NCBI RefSeq assembly: GCF_014042355.1 | Contig: NZ_JACEZU010000017.1 | Coordinates: 24,857-88,856, forward strand | Origin: Rugamonas apoptosis | GTDB lineage: Bacteria > Pseudomonadota > Gammaproteobacteria > Burkholderiales > Burkholderiaceae_D | Direction of reading: 5' to 3' | DNA length: 64,000 nucleotides | Part shown: piece by piece, positions 33,484 through 42,772 of the stretch | Numbering within the stretch: position 1 is the stretch's first letter | Layout of the letters: every line of letters starts with the position of its first letter | Made by a program: the position numbers and the translations under genes | The notes under the pieces: generated by a model | Told to the model about the DNA's origin: nothing | What the model saw: the letters and a program-made list of their open reading frames with translations, nothing else | The model's database searches: none

Positions 33484-34296
33484 ATGACGCTCGCGCAATG
33501 GGCCGCCGACGTGGCGTGGAAATCGCTGCCGCTGCTGGGCCTGATCCTGCTGGCCGGCCTGGCCGAACGCTGGCGGCCGGCGGAAGCCCAGCGCTGGCGA
33601 AGCCGGGCGATCAACCTCGTTTGCATGACGGTGTACGTGCTCGGTTTTGCCGTGTTGCAGCAAGGTACGGCGGCACTGACGGTGCTGGCCATCAATGGCG
33701 CCGGTGGCGGCTGGCTGGCCTTGCCGGCCGATGGCTGGCATCTGCTGCCTTCCTTCCTGGTCTACACGCTGGTGCTCGACCTGGGGGAATACGCCTTCCA
33801 CCGGGCGCAACATGCCATCCCCGCGCTGTGGGCCATGCACTCGCTGCACCATAGCGACACGGCCATGAACGCCACCACCACCGACCGCCACTTCTGGCTG
33901 GAACCGGGCATCAAGATGGTGACGCTCTACCTGGCCATGGGCCTGCTGTTCAAGCCCGACCCCGTCATTGTCGGCATGTACGCCGTGTTGGGCTTGTACA
34001 ACGTGGTGCCCCATATGAATGTGCGATGGGGGCTGGGGCGCGCTTCGTTCCTGATCAATACGCCGCAATTTCACCGCTTGCACCATTCGATGCTGCCGCA
34101 GCATTACGATTGCAATTTCGCCGGCCTGTTTCCCGTGTTCGATGTGCTGTTCGGTACTTACCGCCAGCCGGGCGAAGACGAGTATCCGCCCACTGGCATC
34201 GCCGGGCGCGATGTGCCGGCCGGCATGCTGGAAGTGCTGGCCTGGCCGTTGCGGCGCTGGTTGCGCCGGCCGGGCCGGGGCAACCATTACTCATGA
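33484..34296 (+). CDS. Sterol desaturase / fatty acid hydroxylase family membrane protein
   Basis: 270 residues from ATG 33484 (a TTG one codon earlier is possible). Four or five membrane segments carry the di-iron histidine clusters HRAQH, HSLHHSDTAMN and HRLHHSMLPQHYDCNF. Members use oxygen and a non-haem di-iron centre to hydroxylate or desaturate lipids. The substrate here is not evident; in related bacteria these genes are often linked to hopanoid, carotenoid or ornithine-lipid modification. Monocistronic, followed by a long perfect inverted repeat. Confidence 0.9.
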   Translation: MTLAQWAADVAWKSLPLLGLILLAGLAERWRPAEAQRWRSRAINLVCMTVYVLGFAVLQQGTAALTVLAINGAGGGWLALPADGWHLLPSFLVYTLVLDLGEYAFHRAQHAIPALWAMHSLHHSDTAMNATTTDRHFWLEPGIKMVTLYLAMGLLFKPDPVIVGMYAVLGLYNVVPHMNVRWGLGRASFLINTPQFHRLHHSMLPQHYDCNFAGLFPVFDVLFGTYRQPGEDEYPPTGIAGRDVPAGMLEVLAWPLRRWLRRPGRGNHYS

Positions 34297-34304
34297 GGAA
34301 AACT

Positions 34305-34352
34305 GTGTTACGTCCCCGATTTTGATGGCAGGGAAAATCGGGGACGTAACAC
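34305..34352. repeat. Perfect 19-bp inverted repeat (REP-like / terminator)
   Basis: GTGTTACGTCCCCGATTTT (34305-34323), 10-base loop, AAAATCGGGGACGTAACAC (34334-34352), with T5 just after on the plus strand. It can terminate the sterol desaturase transcript, but its arm recurs at 28634, so it is better seen as a dispersed palindromic element reused as a terminator. Confidence 0.65.
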
Positions 34353-34367
34353 GGTTTTTCCCGGACG

Positions 34368-34395
34368 AAAAAAAAGCTCGCCGGAGCGAGCTTTT
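34368..34395 (-). terminator. Intrinsic terminator of aceA
   Basis: AAAAGCTCGC (34372-34381), loop CGGA, GCGAGCTTTT (34386-34395); read on the minus strand it ends in eight T, 19 bp after the aceA stop. Confidence 0.85.
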
Positions 34396-34413
34396 CTTCA
34401 CACGGGAATCAGC

Positions 34414-35994
34414 TTAGAACTGGTTCATCGTGTTGTCTTTACCGGCTGCCTTCAGGGCTGCTTCGCCGCTGAAGTAGTCTTTGTGGTCGTCGCCGATGTC
34501 CGAACCGGACATGTTCTGGTGCTTGACGCAGGCGATACCTTGACGGATTTCCTTGCGCTGTACGCCAGCCACGTAGCCCAGCATGCCTTGGTCGCCGAAG
34601 TATTCCTTGGCCAGGTTGTCGGTCGACAGGGCGGCCGTGTGGTAGGTCGGCAGCGTGATCAGGTGGTGGAAGATACCGGCTTCGCGGGCGGCGTCGGCCT
34701 GGAAGGTGCGGATCTTCTCGTCGGCGGTGCGGGCCAGTTCCGTTTCGTCGTACTCGACGCTCATCAGCTTGGCGCGGTCGAAGGCGGACACGTCTTTACC
34801 GGCCGCTTTCATCGCATCGTACACTTGCTGACGGAAGTTCAGGGTCCAGTTGAACGATGGGCTGTTGTTGTACACCAGCTTGGCGTTCGGGATGACCTTG
34901 CGGATTTCGCTGACCATGCCGCCGATCTGGGCGATATGTGGTTTTTCCGTTTCGATCCACAGCAGGTCGGCGCCGTTCTGCAGCGAGGTGATGCAGTCGA
35001 GCACGCAACGCTCTTCGCCGGTGCCGGCGCGGAACTGGAACAGGTTGCTTGGCAGACGCTTAGGACGCAGCAGCTTGCCTTCGCGCTTGATGACCACGTC
35101 ACCGTTGCCCAGGGCGTCGGCCGACACTTCTTCGCAATCGAGGAAGGAGTTGTACTTGTCGCCCAGGTCGCCTGGCTTGTTGGTGACGGCGATTTGCTTG
35201 GTCAGGCCGGCGCCCAGCGAGTCGGTACGGGCCACGATGATACCGTTGTCCACGCCCAGTTCCAGGAAGGCGTAACGCACGGCGCGGATCTTGGCCAGGA
35301 AGTCTTCGTGTGGCACGGTGACTTTACCATCCTGGTGGCCGCATTGCTTCTCGTCCGACACCTGGTTCTCGATCTGGATGCAGCAAGCACCGGCTTCGAT
35401 GAACTGCTTGGCCAGCAGGTAGGTCGCTTCAGCGTTACCGAAACCGGCGTCGATGTCGGCGATGATAGGCACCACGTGGGTCACGTGGTTGTCGATCTGC
35501 GACTGGATGGCGGCTTTTTCAGCGGCCGGGGCGGCGTCCAGCTGACGGAACAGGCCGCCCAGTTCGCGGGCATCAGCCTGGCGCAGGAAGGTGTACAGTT
35601 CGCGGATCAGGTCGGAGACGGCGGTTTTTTCGTGCATCGACTGGTCAGGCAGCGGACCGAACTCGGAACGCAGGGCGGCGACCATCCAGCCCGACAGGTA
35701 CAGGTAGCGGCGATCGGTGCTGTTGAAGTGCTTCTTGATCGAAATCATCTTCTGTTGACCGATGAAACCGTGCCAGCAGCCCAGCGACTGGGTGTACTGC
35801 GATGGGTCGGCGTCATAGCGGGCCATGTCGTCGCGCATGATCTTGGCGGTGTACTTGGCGATGTCGAGACCGGTCTTGAAGCGGTTCTGGGCGCGCATAC
35901 GAGCGGCGGACTCAGGATTGATCGCGTTCCATGCGCTGCCTTGCTGGTCTTTCAGGGTGGCGATGGCTTGGATGTCGTCTTGGTACTTGGACAT
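34414..35994 (-). CDS. aceA: Isocitrate lyase
   Basis: 526 residues, the longer isocitrate lyase type found in many proteobacteria. Key signatures are SLGCWHGFIGQQ, IADIDAGFGNAEATY, the catalytic-loop DEKQCGHQDGK with C218, and VYNNSPSFNWT. It splits isocitrate to glyoxylate and succinate, the first step of the glyoxylate bypass for growth on acetate or fatty acids. No malate synthase gene is adjacent in the window. Monocistronic, with a strong terminator and a long AT-rich upstream region containing repeated boxes. Confidence 0.96.
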   Translation of the reverse strand: MSKYQDDIQAIATLKDQQGSAWNAINPESAARMRAQNRFKTGLDIAKYTAKIMRDDMARYDADPSQYTQSLGCWHGFIGQQKMISIKKHFNSTDRRYLYLSGWMVAALRSEFGPLPDQSMHEKTAVSDLIRELYTFLRQADARELGGLFRQLDAAPAAEKAAIQSQIDNHVTHVVPIIADIDAGFGNAEATYLLAKQFIEAGACCIQIENQVSDEKQCGHQDGKVTVPHEDFLAKIRAVRYAFLELGVDNGIIVARTDSLGAGLTKQIAVTNKPGDLGDKYNSFLDCEEVSADALGNGDVVIKREGKLLRPKRLPSNLFQFRAGTGEERCVLDCITSLQNGADLLWIETEKPHIAQIGGMVSEIRKVIPNAKLVYNNSPSFNWTLNFRQQVYDAMKAAGKDVSAFDRAKLMSVEYDETELARTADEKIRTFQADAAREAGIFHHLITLPTYHTAALSTDNLAKEYFGDQGMLGYVAGVQRKEIRQGIACVKHQNMSGSDIGDDHKDYFSGEAALKAAGKDNTMNQF

Positions 35995-36436
35995 GTGAAT
36001 CTCCTAATGAATGAAGCAAAAATGAGAAAACCGTATTCCTGTCGCGTCGCGCTTGCCGCTCGTGTTCACGACATGGTGCTGCTACCGAAGCGAACTGCAT
36101 GGAAGAATAATAGAACGTTTTGGGTGGAAGGCACAAGTCTTATATAAGACATATAACCCAAATAATGTCGTTTTATTTCAACGGTTTATTGGTTATTTTT
36201 CAGTATGTGGAACGTATTTTCAAAAAATGGAATGCGCGTGCCTGTTTTTTGCGCATCCATATTTTGTAATGTGGAATGCGTTTTCACGCGGAGGCTGTAA
36301 GTGCCAGCAAAGTCTGGGGCGGGTGGCGTCCACCCGCTCCCATCATCGGTGGTGGCGCGCACGGTAGGCGCCGGGCAATGGACGGGCGGTCCGATTTCTG
36401 CGAAATTGGTGCGGTATGTCAAGCCAGGAGAAACTA
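35995..36436. promoter_or_regulatory. aceA upstream region with repeated 17-bp boxes
   Basis: About 440 bp between divergent genes, strikingly AT-rich from 36100 to 36290. TGTGGAACGTATTTTCA (36206-36222) and TGTGGAATGCGTTTTCA (36270-36286) are direct repeats with three mismatches, 64 bp apart (about six helical turns), with a third partial TGGAATGCG at 36228-36236. They look like sites for one regulator of aceA and/or the methyltransferase gene. The regulator is not identified. Confidence 0.45.
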
Positions 36437-37282
36437 ATGGACGACCCTCGCGCGGTGCCTGCCATGACGCCATCCGAATCCGACCGGACCTTCGCCGGTT
36501 CCATTCCCCAACTGTATGAGCAATACATGGTGCCGCTGATCTTCGCGCCGTATGCGGAAGACCTGCGGCGCCGGGTGCTGGCACGGCAGCCACGGGATGT
36601 GCTCGAAATCGCCTGCGGCACCGGCGTGGTGACGCGTCAGCTGGCGGCGGCGCTGCCTGCCGCCACGGCCATCACGGCCACCGACCTCAATCAGCCGATG
36701 CTGGACCACGCCGTCGCCCTGGGAGTGAGCCGGCCCGTCACGTGGCGGCAGGCGGACGCGCAGCAATTGCCGTTTCCCGATGCGGCGTTCGACCTCGTCG
36801 TGTGCCAGTTCGGCGCCATGTTCTTTCCCGATAAGCGCCAGGCTTATGCGCAAGCGCGCCGCGTGCTGCGGCCGGGCGGCGTGTTCATTTTCAGTGTGTG
36901 GGACCGGATCGGGGAGAACGATTTCGCCAATGTCATCAACCAGGCGTTGATCAAGGCGTTTCCGGCCGACCCGCCGCCATTCATGGCGCGCACCCCGTAC
37001 GGTTATTTCGATGCCGCCCGCATCGCGCAGGAATTGCTCGCGGCGGGGTTCGCCAAAACGCCCGTGTTCGAGACGGTGGCGGCGCGCAGCCGCGCACCGT
37101 CGGCCAGGACGGCCGCCACCGCGTTTTGCCAGGGCACGCCGTGGCATGGCGAGATCGAGGCGCGCCGCAAGCCCACCGTGGCCGAGGCCACCGGCATGGC
37201 AGAAGCGGCGCTGGCCGAGCGCTTTGGGGGTGGGGAAGTGGAGGGACGGATACAGGCGCTGGTGGTCACCATTGAGAATTGA
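36437..37282 (+). CDS. Class I SAM-dependent methyltransferase
   Basis: 281 residues from ATG 36437, fixed by AGGAG at 36426-36430; the frame opens earlier at 36416 without a ribosome site. The Rossmann methyltransferase motifs are clear: VLEIACGTGVVTRQLA (SAM-binding Gly loop), ATDLNQPML, ADAQQLPFPDAAFDLVVCQF and RVLRPGGVFIFSVW. This is the UbiE/methyltransferase-11 type acting on small molecules. The acceptor is unknown and the neighbours give no hint. Confidence 0.88.
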   Translation: MDDPRAVPAMTPSESDRTFAGSIPQLYEQYMVPLIFAPYAEDLRRRVLARQPRDVLEIACGTGVVTRQLAAALPAATAITATDLNQPMLDHAVALGVSRPVTWRQADAQQLPFPDAAFDLVVCQFGAMFFPDKRQAYAQARRVLRPGGVFIFSVWDRIGENDFANVINQALIKAFPADPPPFMARTPYGYFDAARIAQELLAAGFAKTPVFETVAARSRAPSARTAATAFCQGTPWHGEIEARRKPTVAEATGMAEAALAERFGGGEVEGRIQALVVTIEN

Positions 37283-37372
37283 GGCGCGGCGCGGCGCGGG
37301 CGTTGGCTGCCGCGCGCTATGCGACGGGGGCGGTCCTGCCCGCCCCCATCCGTACGGATTGATCGCGCGCGG

Positions 37373-39049
37373 TTAGAACTCTTCCCATTCATCGTTCCCG
37401 GACGCCTGTGGTGGCACCTTGGGCGTCACCTGTGGCGTCACCCGCAGGGCGCGGGCGGGTGGCGCCGTCCGGCGCGGGGCGGCGGCGGGCCGGGCGGCGG
37501 GGAGGGCCATGGCCGACGCGCCGTCCAGCTTGAACACGCTGATGGTTTGTTCCAGGTTCAGCGCCTGATCCTGCATCGCCTGCGCCGCCGCTGCAGCCTC
37601 TTCCACCAGGGCCGCGTTTTGCTGCGTCACGTTGTCCATTTCGATGATGGCGTGGTTGATCTGTTCCAGGCCGGCCGTCTGTTCCCCGGTGGCGGCGCTG
37701 ATCTCGCTCATGATGTCGGTCACGCGCTGGATGCTGCTCACCACTTCGCCCATCGTGGTGCCCGCTTCATCCACCAGCTCGCTGCCGGCGTTGACCTTGC
37801 TGACCGAGTCGTCGATCAGGGCCTTGATTTCCTTGGCGGCCGAGGCGGAACGCTGCGCCAGGTTGCGCACCTCGCTGGCGACGACCGCGAAGCCGCGCCC
37901 CTGTTCGCCGGCGCGGGCCGCTTCGACAGCCGCGTTCAGCGCCAGGATGTTGGTCTGGAAGGCGATGCCATCGATCACGCCGATAATGTCCACCACCTTC
38001 TTCGACGAGTCGTTGATCGAGCCCATGGTTTCCACCACCCGCGATACCACGGTGCCGCCCTTGACGGCCACGTTGGCGGCGGCGCTGGCCAGCTGGTTGG
38101 CCTGGCGTGCGTTGTCGGCGTTCTGCTTGACGGTGGCCGTCATTTTTTCCATCGCGGCCGCGGTTTCCGCCAGCGAGCTGGCCTGCTGTTCGGTGCGGGA
38201 AGACAAATCCAGGTTGCCCGAGGCGATCTCGGTCGACGCCGTGGCGATCGTCGCGGTGCTGCTGCGCACCGCGCTGACGATGCTGGTCAGGCTGTCGCGC
38301 ATATGCTTCATCGCCAGCATCAGACTGGCGCGGTCGCCGGCCTCGGTATCGACCGGCACCGTGAGGTCGCCCGCCGCGATCCGCGTCGCCACGGCGGCGG
38401 CGTGATCCGGTTCACCACCGAGTTGCCGCATCACGTTGCGCGTCAACCAGACGCACAGGCCGGCGGCGGCCGCCAGCACCACGCCGCCCAGGATGACGCT
38501 GATGGCCAGGGACCGCTGGGTCGATTCGTTCATCTCCTGCACGGTCGCCCGCACGGCCGTTTTCTTCACCTTGATGAAATCCAGCAGCTTGCCGCGGATT
38601 TCCCGCCATATCGGCGTTTCCTCGCGATTGAGCACCTCGATGGCGGCGGCCTGATCGTCGGCCGCCAGCGCGACCGCCTTGGCCTGCACCACCGCGTGTT
38701 TCGCGCGCAAGGCGCTCACGTCCTGGAAGATCTTCTGCACTTCCGGCATGGCGTTGGTCAGCCTGGACGCGATTTGCGCCTGTTCCTCGAACGCTTTGGT
38801 GGAATTGTTGAAGTTGTCGTAGCCGGCCTTGTTTTTTGGATTCAGGACGATGTTGCGCAACGCCTGCCCCATCTGCAAGCCCTGCGCGTACATATCACTG
38901 GCGGCCGCCAGCAAGGCCTGGTCTTCGTCCATCACCCGCTCGAACTGGTTGCGGGCACTCTTCATGCCGGCGAGCGCGATGGCCAGTGCGATCACAAACA
39001 ACACGCACATGAACGACATGCTCAAGATCAGCTTGTTTCTTAGTTTCAT
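37373..39049 (-). CDS. Methyl-accepting chemotaxis protein with C-terminal CheR-docking pentapeptide
   Basis: 558 residues: TM1 at about 7-28, a four-helix-bundle sensor domain, TM2 near 188-212, HAMP, and the signalling tip DGIAFQTNILALNAAVEAAR. A flexible Pro/Ala-rich tail ends in EWEEF, which matches the NWETF-type pentapeptide that recruits methyltransferase CheR and demethylase CheB. The receptor can therefore help modify tail-less receptors such as that at 22503. The ligand is unknown. Monocistronic. Confidence 0.94.
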   Translation of the reverse strand: MKLRNKLILSMSFMCVLFVIALAIALAGMKSARNQFERVMDEDQALLAAASDMYAQGLQMGQALRNIVLNPKNKAGYDNFNNSTKAFEEQAQIASRLTNAMPEVQKIFQDVSALRAKHAVVQAKAVALAADDQAAAIEVLNREETPIWREIRGKLLDFIKVKKTAVRATVQEMNESTQRSLAISVILGGVVLAAAAGLCVWLTRNVMRQLGGEPDHAAAVATRIAAGDLTVPVDTEAGDRASLMLAMKHMRDSLTSIVSAVRSSTATIATASTEIASGNLDLSSRTEQQASSLAETAAAMEKMTATVKQNADNARQANQLASAAANVAVKGGTVVSRVVETMGSINDSSKKVVDIIGVIDGIAFQTNILALNAAVEAARAGEQGRGFAVVASEVRNLAQRSASAAKEIKALIDDSVSKVNAGSELVDEAGTTMGEVVSSIQRVTDIMSEISAATGEQTAGLEQINHAIIEMDNVTQQNAALVEEAAAAAQAMQDQALNLEQTISVFKLDGASAMALPAARPAAAPRRTAPPARALRVTPQVTPKVPPQASGNDEWEEF

Positions 39050-39210
39050 TTTCCCCTCTTTATCAACGGCCGCCTTGATGGTTGGCGCTGATCTGGGATC
39101 GCGCGCCGGTCCGACGGTGTGTTTAATTGCTTTAATTCAATTGATTTGGGGTAAATAATAATGCATTTCCGAATCTTTTGGCGCAATGCCGGCGGCAGCG
39201 CATCCGAGTA

Positions 39211-39957
39211 CTACTCGTAAATGGTACCTACCGCCAGCAGGTGGCCGGAAATCAAGAGCTGGCCTTGTTCGGGCCAGTTGGCATAGCGGTATTGTGCCAC
39301 GCGATAGGAGCCCATTGGTGGTCCTTCGAACGCAGCGCCCGGTGCGATGGCCAGCGGCGTCTCCTTGCCGGACGCATCGCGGTGGCGCACCTGCGCCGTC
39401 GTGTCGTCCGGCGCGTAGACGAATGTCACACCCGCGCAACGTTTGCCGATCAGGCGCAGCCGGTAGCCCGACGCGCGCTGCGCGCTGAGCAACTGTTCGC
39501 ATGCGGCGCGCAAGTCGGCGGCGCTGTAGATGCCATCGTCCCGCTCACGGATGGAAAAACGGCCGCTGAAGTGGTAGTGTCCTTTGCGCCGGTTCAGGCG
39601 CAGCACCGCGTCCTCGTCGTAGGCCTGCTTCAGCATGGGCAGGGTGGCCCGGCCCAGCGCATCGACCGCGATGGTCTGGTTCACGCTTTCACCGGCAAGC
39701 TGCACTTGCAAACCATCCATCGGTTCGTCGGGTGTGTTGGGGCGGATCTGCATGTGGGCCTGGATCAGCGGCCGCGTGGCCAGGAACGGCGCGAAAAAGC
39801 GCGCCGCCTGGTAGGCGTGGCGATAACTGTGCCACTCGGCGTCGCGCGCCGCCGGCACCAGCACTTGCGGCGGGGTGGTGGCGTCGTCCGCCATCGCACT
39901 GGTGGGCAGGGCAAGCGCGAACAGCAGGGCGGCGATGATCGATGGTCTGGGCTGCAT
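39211..39957 (-). CDS. Secreted protein of unknown function
   Basis: 248 residues from ATG 39957, the start that gives a clean signal peptide (MQPRPSIIAALLFALALPTSAMADD); the open frame runs 31 codons further upstream without signal character. The mature part reads as a beta-rich periplasmic protein with one clear Cys pair (AACEQLL and GKRCAGV). Features include MQIRPNTPDEPMDGLQVQLA and YVYAPDD-like strands. I do not recognise the family. It lies in an isolated position between a chemotaxis receptor and a two-component operon, divergent from the latter. Confidence 0.65.
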   Translation of the reverse strand: MQPRPSIIAALLFALALPTSAMADDATTPPQVLVPAARDAEWHSYRHAYQAARFFAPFLATRPLIQAHMQIRPNTPDEPMDGLQVQLAGESVNQTIAVDALGRATLPMLKQAYDEDAVLRLNRRKGHYHFSGRFSIRERDDGIYSAADLRAACEQLLSAQRASGYRLRLIGKRCAGVTFVYAPDDTTAQVRHRDASGKETPLAIAPGAAFEGPPMGSYRVAQYRYANWPEQGQLLISGHLLAVGTIYE

Positions 39958-40094
39958 GGGCGCGATTCTACGGCATGGCAGCTCAGGCGTCCCATGCCGG
40001 AAGTCAGGGCCATTCCCGGCCCATGACTTCCGGCACTTTGCCGGCGCCATCGCGGCGCGTAGAATGGCGCTGACATTGTAAAAAAGACAGGTTA

Positions 40095-41393
40095 ATGACA
40101 GCCAGCGCCCGTACTCGAACCCGCACCAGCGTCCGCATCGCCCATCACCGCTATCCCGTCGCCGCGCTGGCCGCTTGCCTGGTGTTCGGCGTCGTCGAGC
40201 TGTTGGCGCCGTGGGCCGCCGGCGCGGAGCGGGCCGACCTGCATGGGCCGCTGGGCCAGCTGGCGTACTGGTGCGCCGGCCTGTTCTCGCCGGCCGCCTC
40301 GCCGCTGCGCGCGGGGTCGGATCGGCAGCAGTTGGCGTTCCAGTTGTTCATGGCTGGCGAGGCGTCGCTGGTGCTGGTCTTTATCGGGTTGTTGTGGTGG
40401 CGCATCCGGCCTGGCCTGATGCGCTCGGCCGTGCTCGATGGCGTACTGTTGGGCGCCTTGTTCGCCACCTCGCTGGCGTTGAACTCGCTTGCCTTCCAGG
40501 TGATGGTGGCGACGGCGCTGGCGGCGCTGCTGCCGCCGCGCCGCGCGCTGGTGTGGCTGGCGGGCTTGTTCGCGCTGGGCCTGGCGATCGAGGGCTGGGC
40601 ACTGTTCGATAATGGCTTGCGTCTGAACGATGGGTCGCTGCGCGCTGTCGTCGCCATGCTGGCATTCGAACACAGTCTGCTGATGCTGGGCGCGGGGCTG
40701 GCGTGGCTGGTACGCCAGGAGCGCCAGGCGCGGGCCGAGCTGGCGGCCGTCAATGCCCAATTGCGGGCCACGCAGTCGCTGCTGGCCGATACCGTGCGCT
40801 CGTCCGAACGCATGCGCATCGCGCGCGACCTGCACGACGCGGTGGGTCATCATCTGACCGCCCTCATGCTGCACCTGGACTTGGCTACCCGCCAATCGGC
40901 CGGCCAGCCGCCCGCCGCGCTGGCCACCGCCAATGAATTGACGCGATCCCTGCTGGCCGAAGTGCGCAGCGTGGTCAGCGCCGAGCGGCAGGATGGGCGC
41001 GTGAACCTGCGGCAGGCGCTGGAGTTGCTGTGCGCCGGCATCCCCAACCCCACCATCCGGCTGGCCGTGGGGCATGGCGTGGAGGCCTGTCCGCCCGCCA
41101 TGGCCCATGCCTTGCTGTCCTGCGTACAGGAAGCCATCACCAACACCGTGCGCCATGCCGGCGCGATGTCGCTCACCATCGATATCCATTGCGATGCCGA
41201 TGGCGTGACCGCGCGCATCGCCGATGATGGACGCGGCGCGGGCGGCGCTGCTGAAGGCAACGGCTTGTCCGGCATGCGGGAACGGTTGGCCGAATTGGGC
41301 GGCACCCTGGTGGTGGGGCGCGGCGGCAGGCCGTCGCGGCCGCCCGGCTACGCGCTGGAATTCTCGCTGCCGTTCGCAGGAGCAGGCGCATGA
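40095..41393 (+). CDS. Sensor histidine kinase, NarL-type (HisKA_3)
   Basis: 432 residues. Five or six hydrophobic segments in the first 215 residues form a membrane sensor without a large periplasmic domain. A coiled-coil linker leads to the HisKA_3 phosphoacceptor ERMRIARDLHDAVGHHLTALMLHLDLA (His of RDLHD) and a HATPase_c domain with QEAITNTVRHAGA and ADDGRGAGG, ending in GLSGMRERLAELGG. It overlaps the response regulator by 4 bp (ATGA), so the two form a cognate pair. Signal unknown; a membrane or envelope cue is likely given the co-transcribed outer-membrane protein. Confidence 0.92.
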   Translation: MTASARTRTRTSVRIAHHRYPVAALAACLVFGVVELLAPWAAGAERADLHGPLGQLAYWCAGLFSPAASPLRAGSDRQQLAFQLFMAGEASLVLVFIGLLWWRIRPGLMRSAVLDGVLLGALFATSLALNSLAFQVMVATALAALLPPRRALVWLAGLFALGLAIEGWALFDNGLRLNDGSLRAVVAMLAFEHSLLMLGAGLAWLVRQERQARAELAAVNAQLRATQSLLADTVRSSERMRIARDLHDAVGHHLTALMLHLDLATRQSAGQPPAALATANELTRSLLAEVRSVVSAERQDGRVNLRQALELLCAGIPNPTIRLAVGHGVEACPPAMAHALLSCVQEAITNTVRHAGAMSLTIDIHCDADGVTARIADDGRGAGGAAEGNGLSGMRERLAELGGTLVVGRGGRPSRPPGYALEFSLPFAGAGA

Positions 41394-42022
41394 TCCGCGT
41401 GGCGCTGGTGGACGACCAGATGCTGGTGCGCAGCGGCATACGCGGCCTGCTCGACCTGACGCCGGATATCCGGGTGGTGGCGGAAGCGGCCGACGGCGCC
41501 GAAGCGGCGGCGGTGCTGGCGCGGGTGGCGGCCGATGTGCTGCTGCTGGACGTGCGCATGCCCCATTGCGGCGGCATCGAACTGCTGCGGCGCGCGCAGG
41601 GCGGGCTGCCGCCCACCATCCTGCTGACCACTTTCGATGATGACGACGCGCTGTTCGACGGTATGCGCGCCGGCGCGCGTGGCTTCCTGCTCAAGGATAT
41701 TTCGCTGGAACGGCTGGCCGACGGCATCCGCAGCGTGGCCGCCGGCGGCACCCTGTTCCGTCCCGCGCTGACGGAACGCACCCGCGCCGCCTATGAGAAG
41801 ACGGCCGCGCCAGCGGCGTTGACGGTCGGGGCGCCGCTCACCAGCCGCGAGACGGAGATCCTGGCCTTGATGGCGGCCGGCTTCAACAACGCTGAGATCG
41901 CCAATGCGCTGGGGCCCAGCGAAGGCACGATCAAGAATCACGTGTCGAGCATCCTGGCCAAGCTGGGCGTGCGCGACCGCGTGCGCGCCGTGCTGCGCGG
42001 GCTGGAACTGGGCCATATCTGA
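41390..42022 (+). CDS. NarL/FixJ-family response regulator
   Basis: 210 residues. The receiver domain has the acid pair DD near residue 8, the phosphorylation Asp in LLLDVRMP and Lys in GFLLKDIS. A LuxR-type helix-turn-helix follows (LTSRETEILALMAAGFNNAEIANALGPSEGTIKNHVSSILAKLGVRDR). Start overlaps the kinase stop, and its stop overlaps the next start by one base, so the three genes form a tight operon. It probably controls this operon's own third gene, inferred from layout. Confidence 0.94.
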   Translation: MIRVALVDDQMLVRSGIRGLLDLTPDIRVVAEAADGAEAAAVLARVAADVLLLDVRMPHCGGIELLRRAQGGLPPTILLTTFDDDDALFDGMRAGARGFLLKDISLERLADGIRSVAAGGTLFRPALTERTRAAYEKTAAPAALTVGAPLTSRETEILALMAAGFNNAEIANALGPSEGTIKNHVSSILAKLGVRDRVRAVLRGLELGHI

Positions 42023-42750
42023 TGGCGCGGCGGGTCTTGACCTTGCTGGCCAGCGTGCTGGCCGCCGCCTTGCCGCCGGCGCTGGCACAAGCCGATGCCA
42101 GCCTGATGCCGGAAGGTGCGAGCGAGATGCGGGTGGGCGCCGTGTACGGCAGTGCGCCCAGCGCGCCGGGCAGCGCCACGCGCTCAGCCTTCCTGCTGCC
42201 GCAATTTTCGGCACTGTGGAGCAACGGCGTGTTCATCGACGGCCTGGCGCTGGGCCGGCAACTGTCGCCCGATCCGCTGTTGGAATATGGGCCGCTGGTC
42301 GCGCTCAACCTCGGTGCGCAGCGCGCCGATGGCGGCCGCACGGTGCAGCCCGTGCTGGGCGGCTTTGTCCGATACACGCCGCTGCGCGAACTGCAGCTGC
42401 AGGCGCAACTGGCCGCGCCGGTGGGGCGGGGCGAGGGCGGCGTCGTGCTCCACGTCAGGGCGGGTACGCGGCTGGATCTGGCGCCCCATCAATGGCTGGA
42501 AGCGGGCGTGGGGGGCGCATGGGCGGACCAGGCTTATCTGCGGACCGATTTCGGCAGCGCGCGTTTCACACCATCGGCGGGGGTGCTCGCTGTGTCCGCC
42601 GACTTGCGGTGGGGCTGGCAAATCAGCCGCAAGGTCACGTTGACGGCATCGCTGCAGGCCAGCCTCCTGCAGGGCGATGCGGCGGCCAGTCCGCGCACCC
42701 GGCAACGCACCGGGTGGGTGAACGTGCTGGGAATCAGTTACAGCTTTTGA
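42022..42750 (+). CDS. MipA/OmpV-family-like outer-membrane protein
   Basis: 242 residues: signal peptide (MARRVLTLLASVLAAALPPALAQA), then alternating-pattern beta strands ending in GISYSF with a terminal aromatic, as in outer-membrane barrels. GAVYGSAPSAPGSATRSAFLLPQFSALW fits the MipA/OmpV start, as does its length. Some members scaffold murein enzymes; others form channels. It is translationally coupled to a two-component system, which suggests that the system senses envelope stress (inference). Convergent with the barrel gene at 42773. Confidence 0.75.
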   Translation: MARRVLTLLASVLAAALPPALAQADASLMPEGASEMRVGAVYGSAPSAPGSATRSAFLLPQFSALWSNGVFIDGLALGRQLSPDPLLEYGPLVALNLGAQRADGGRTVQPVLGGFVRYTPLRELQLQAQLAAPVGRGEGGVVLHVRAGTRLDLAPHQWLEAGVGGAWADQAYLRTDFGSARFTPSAGVLAVSADLRWGWQISRKVTLTASLQASLLQGDAAASPRTRQRTGWVNVLGISYSF

Positions 42751-42772
42751 ATGCCCCTCAACATCCTGCTCG

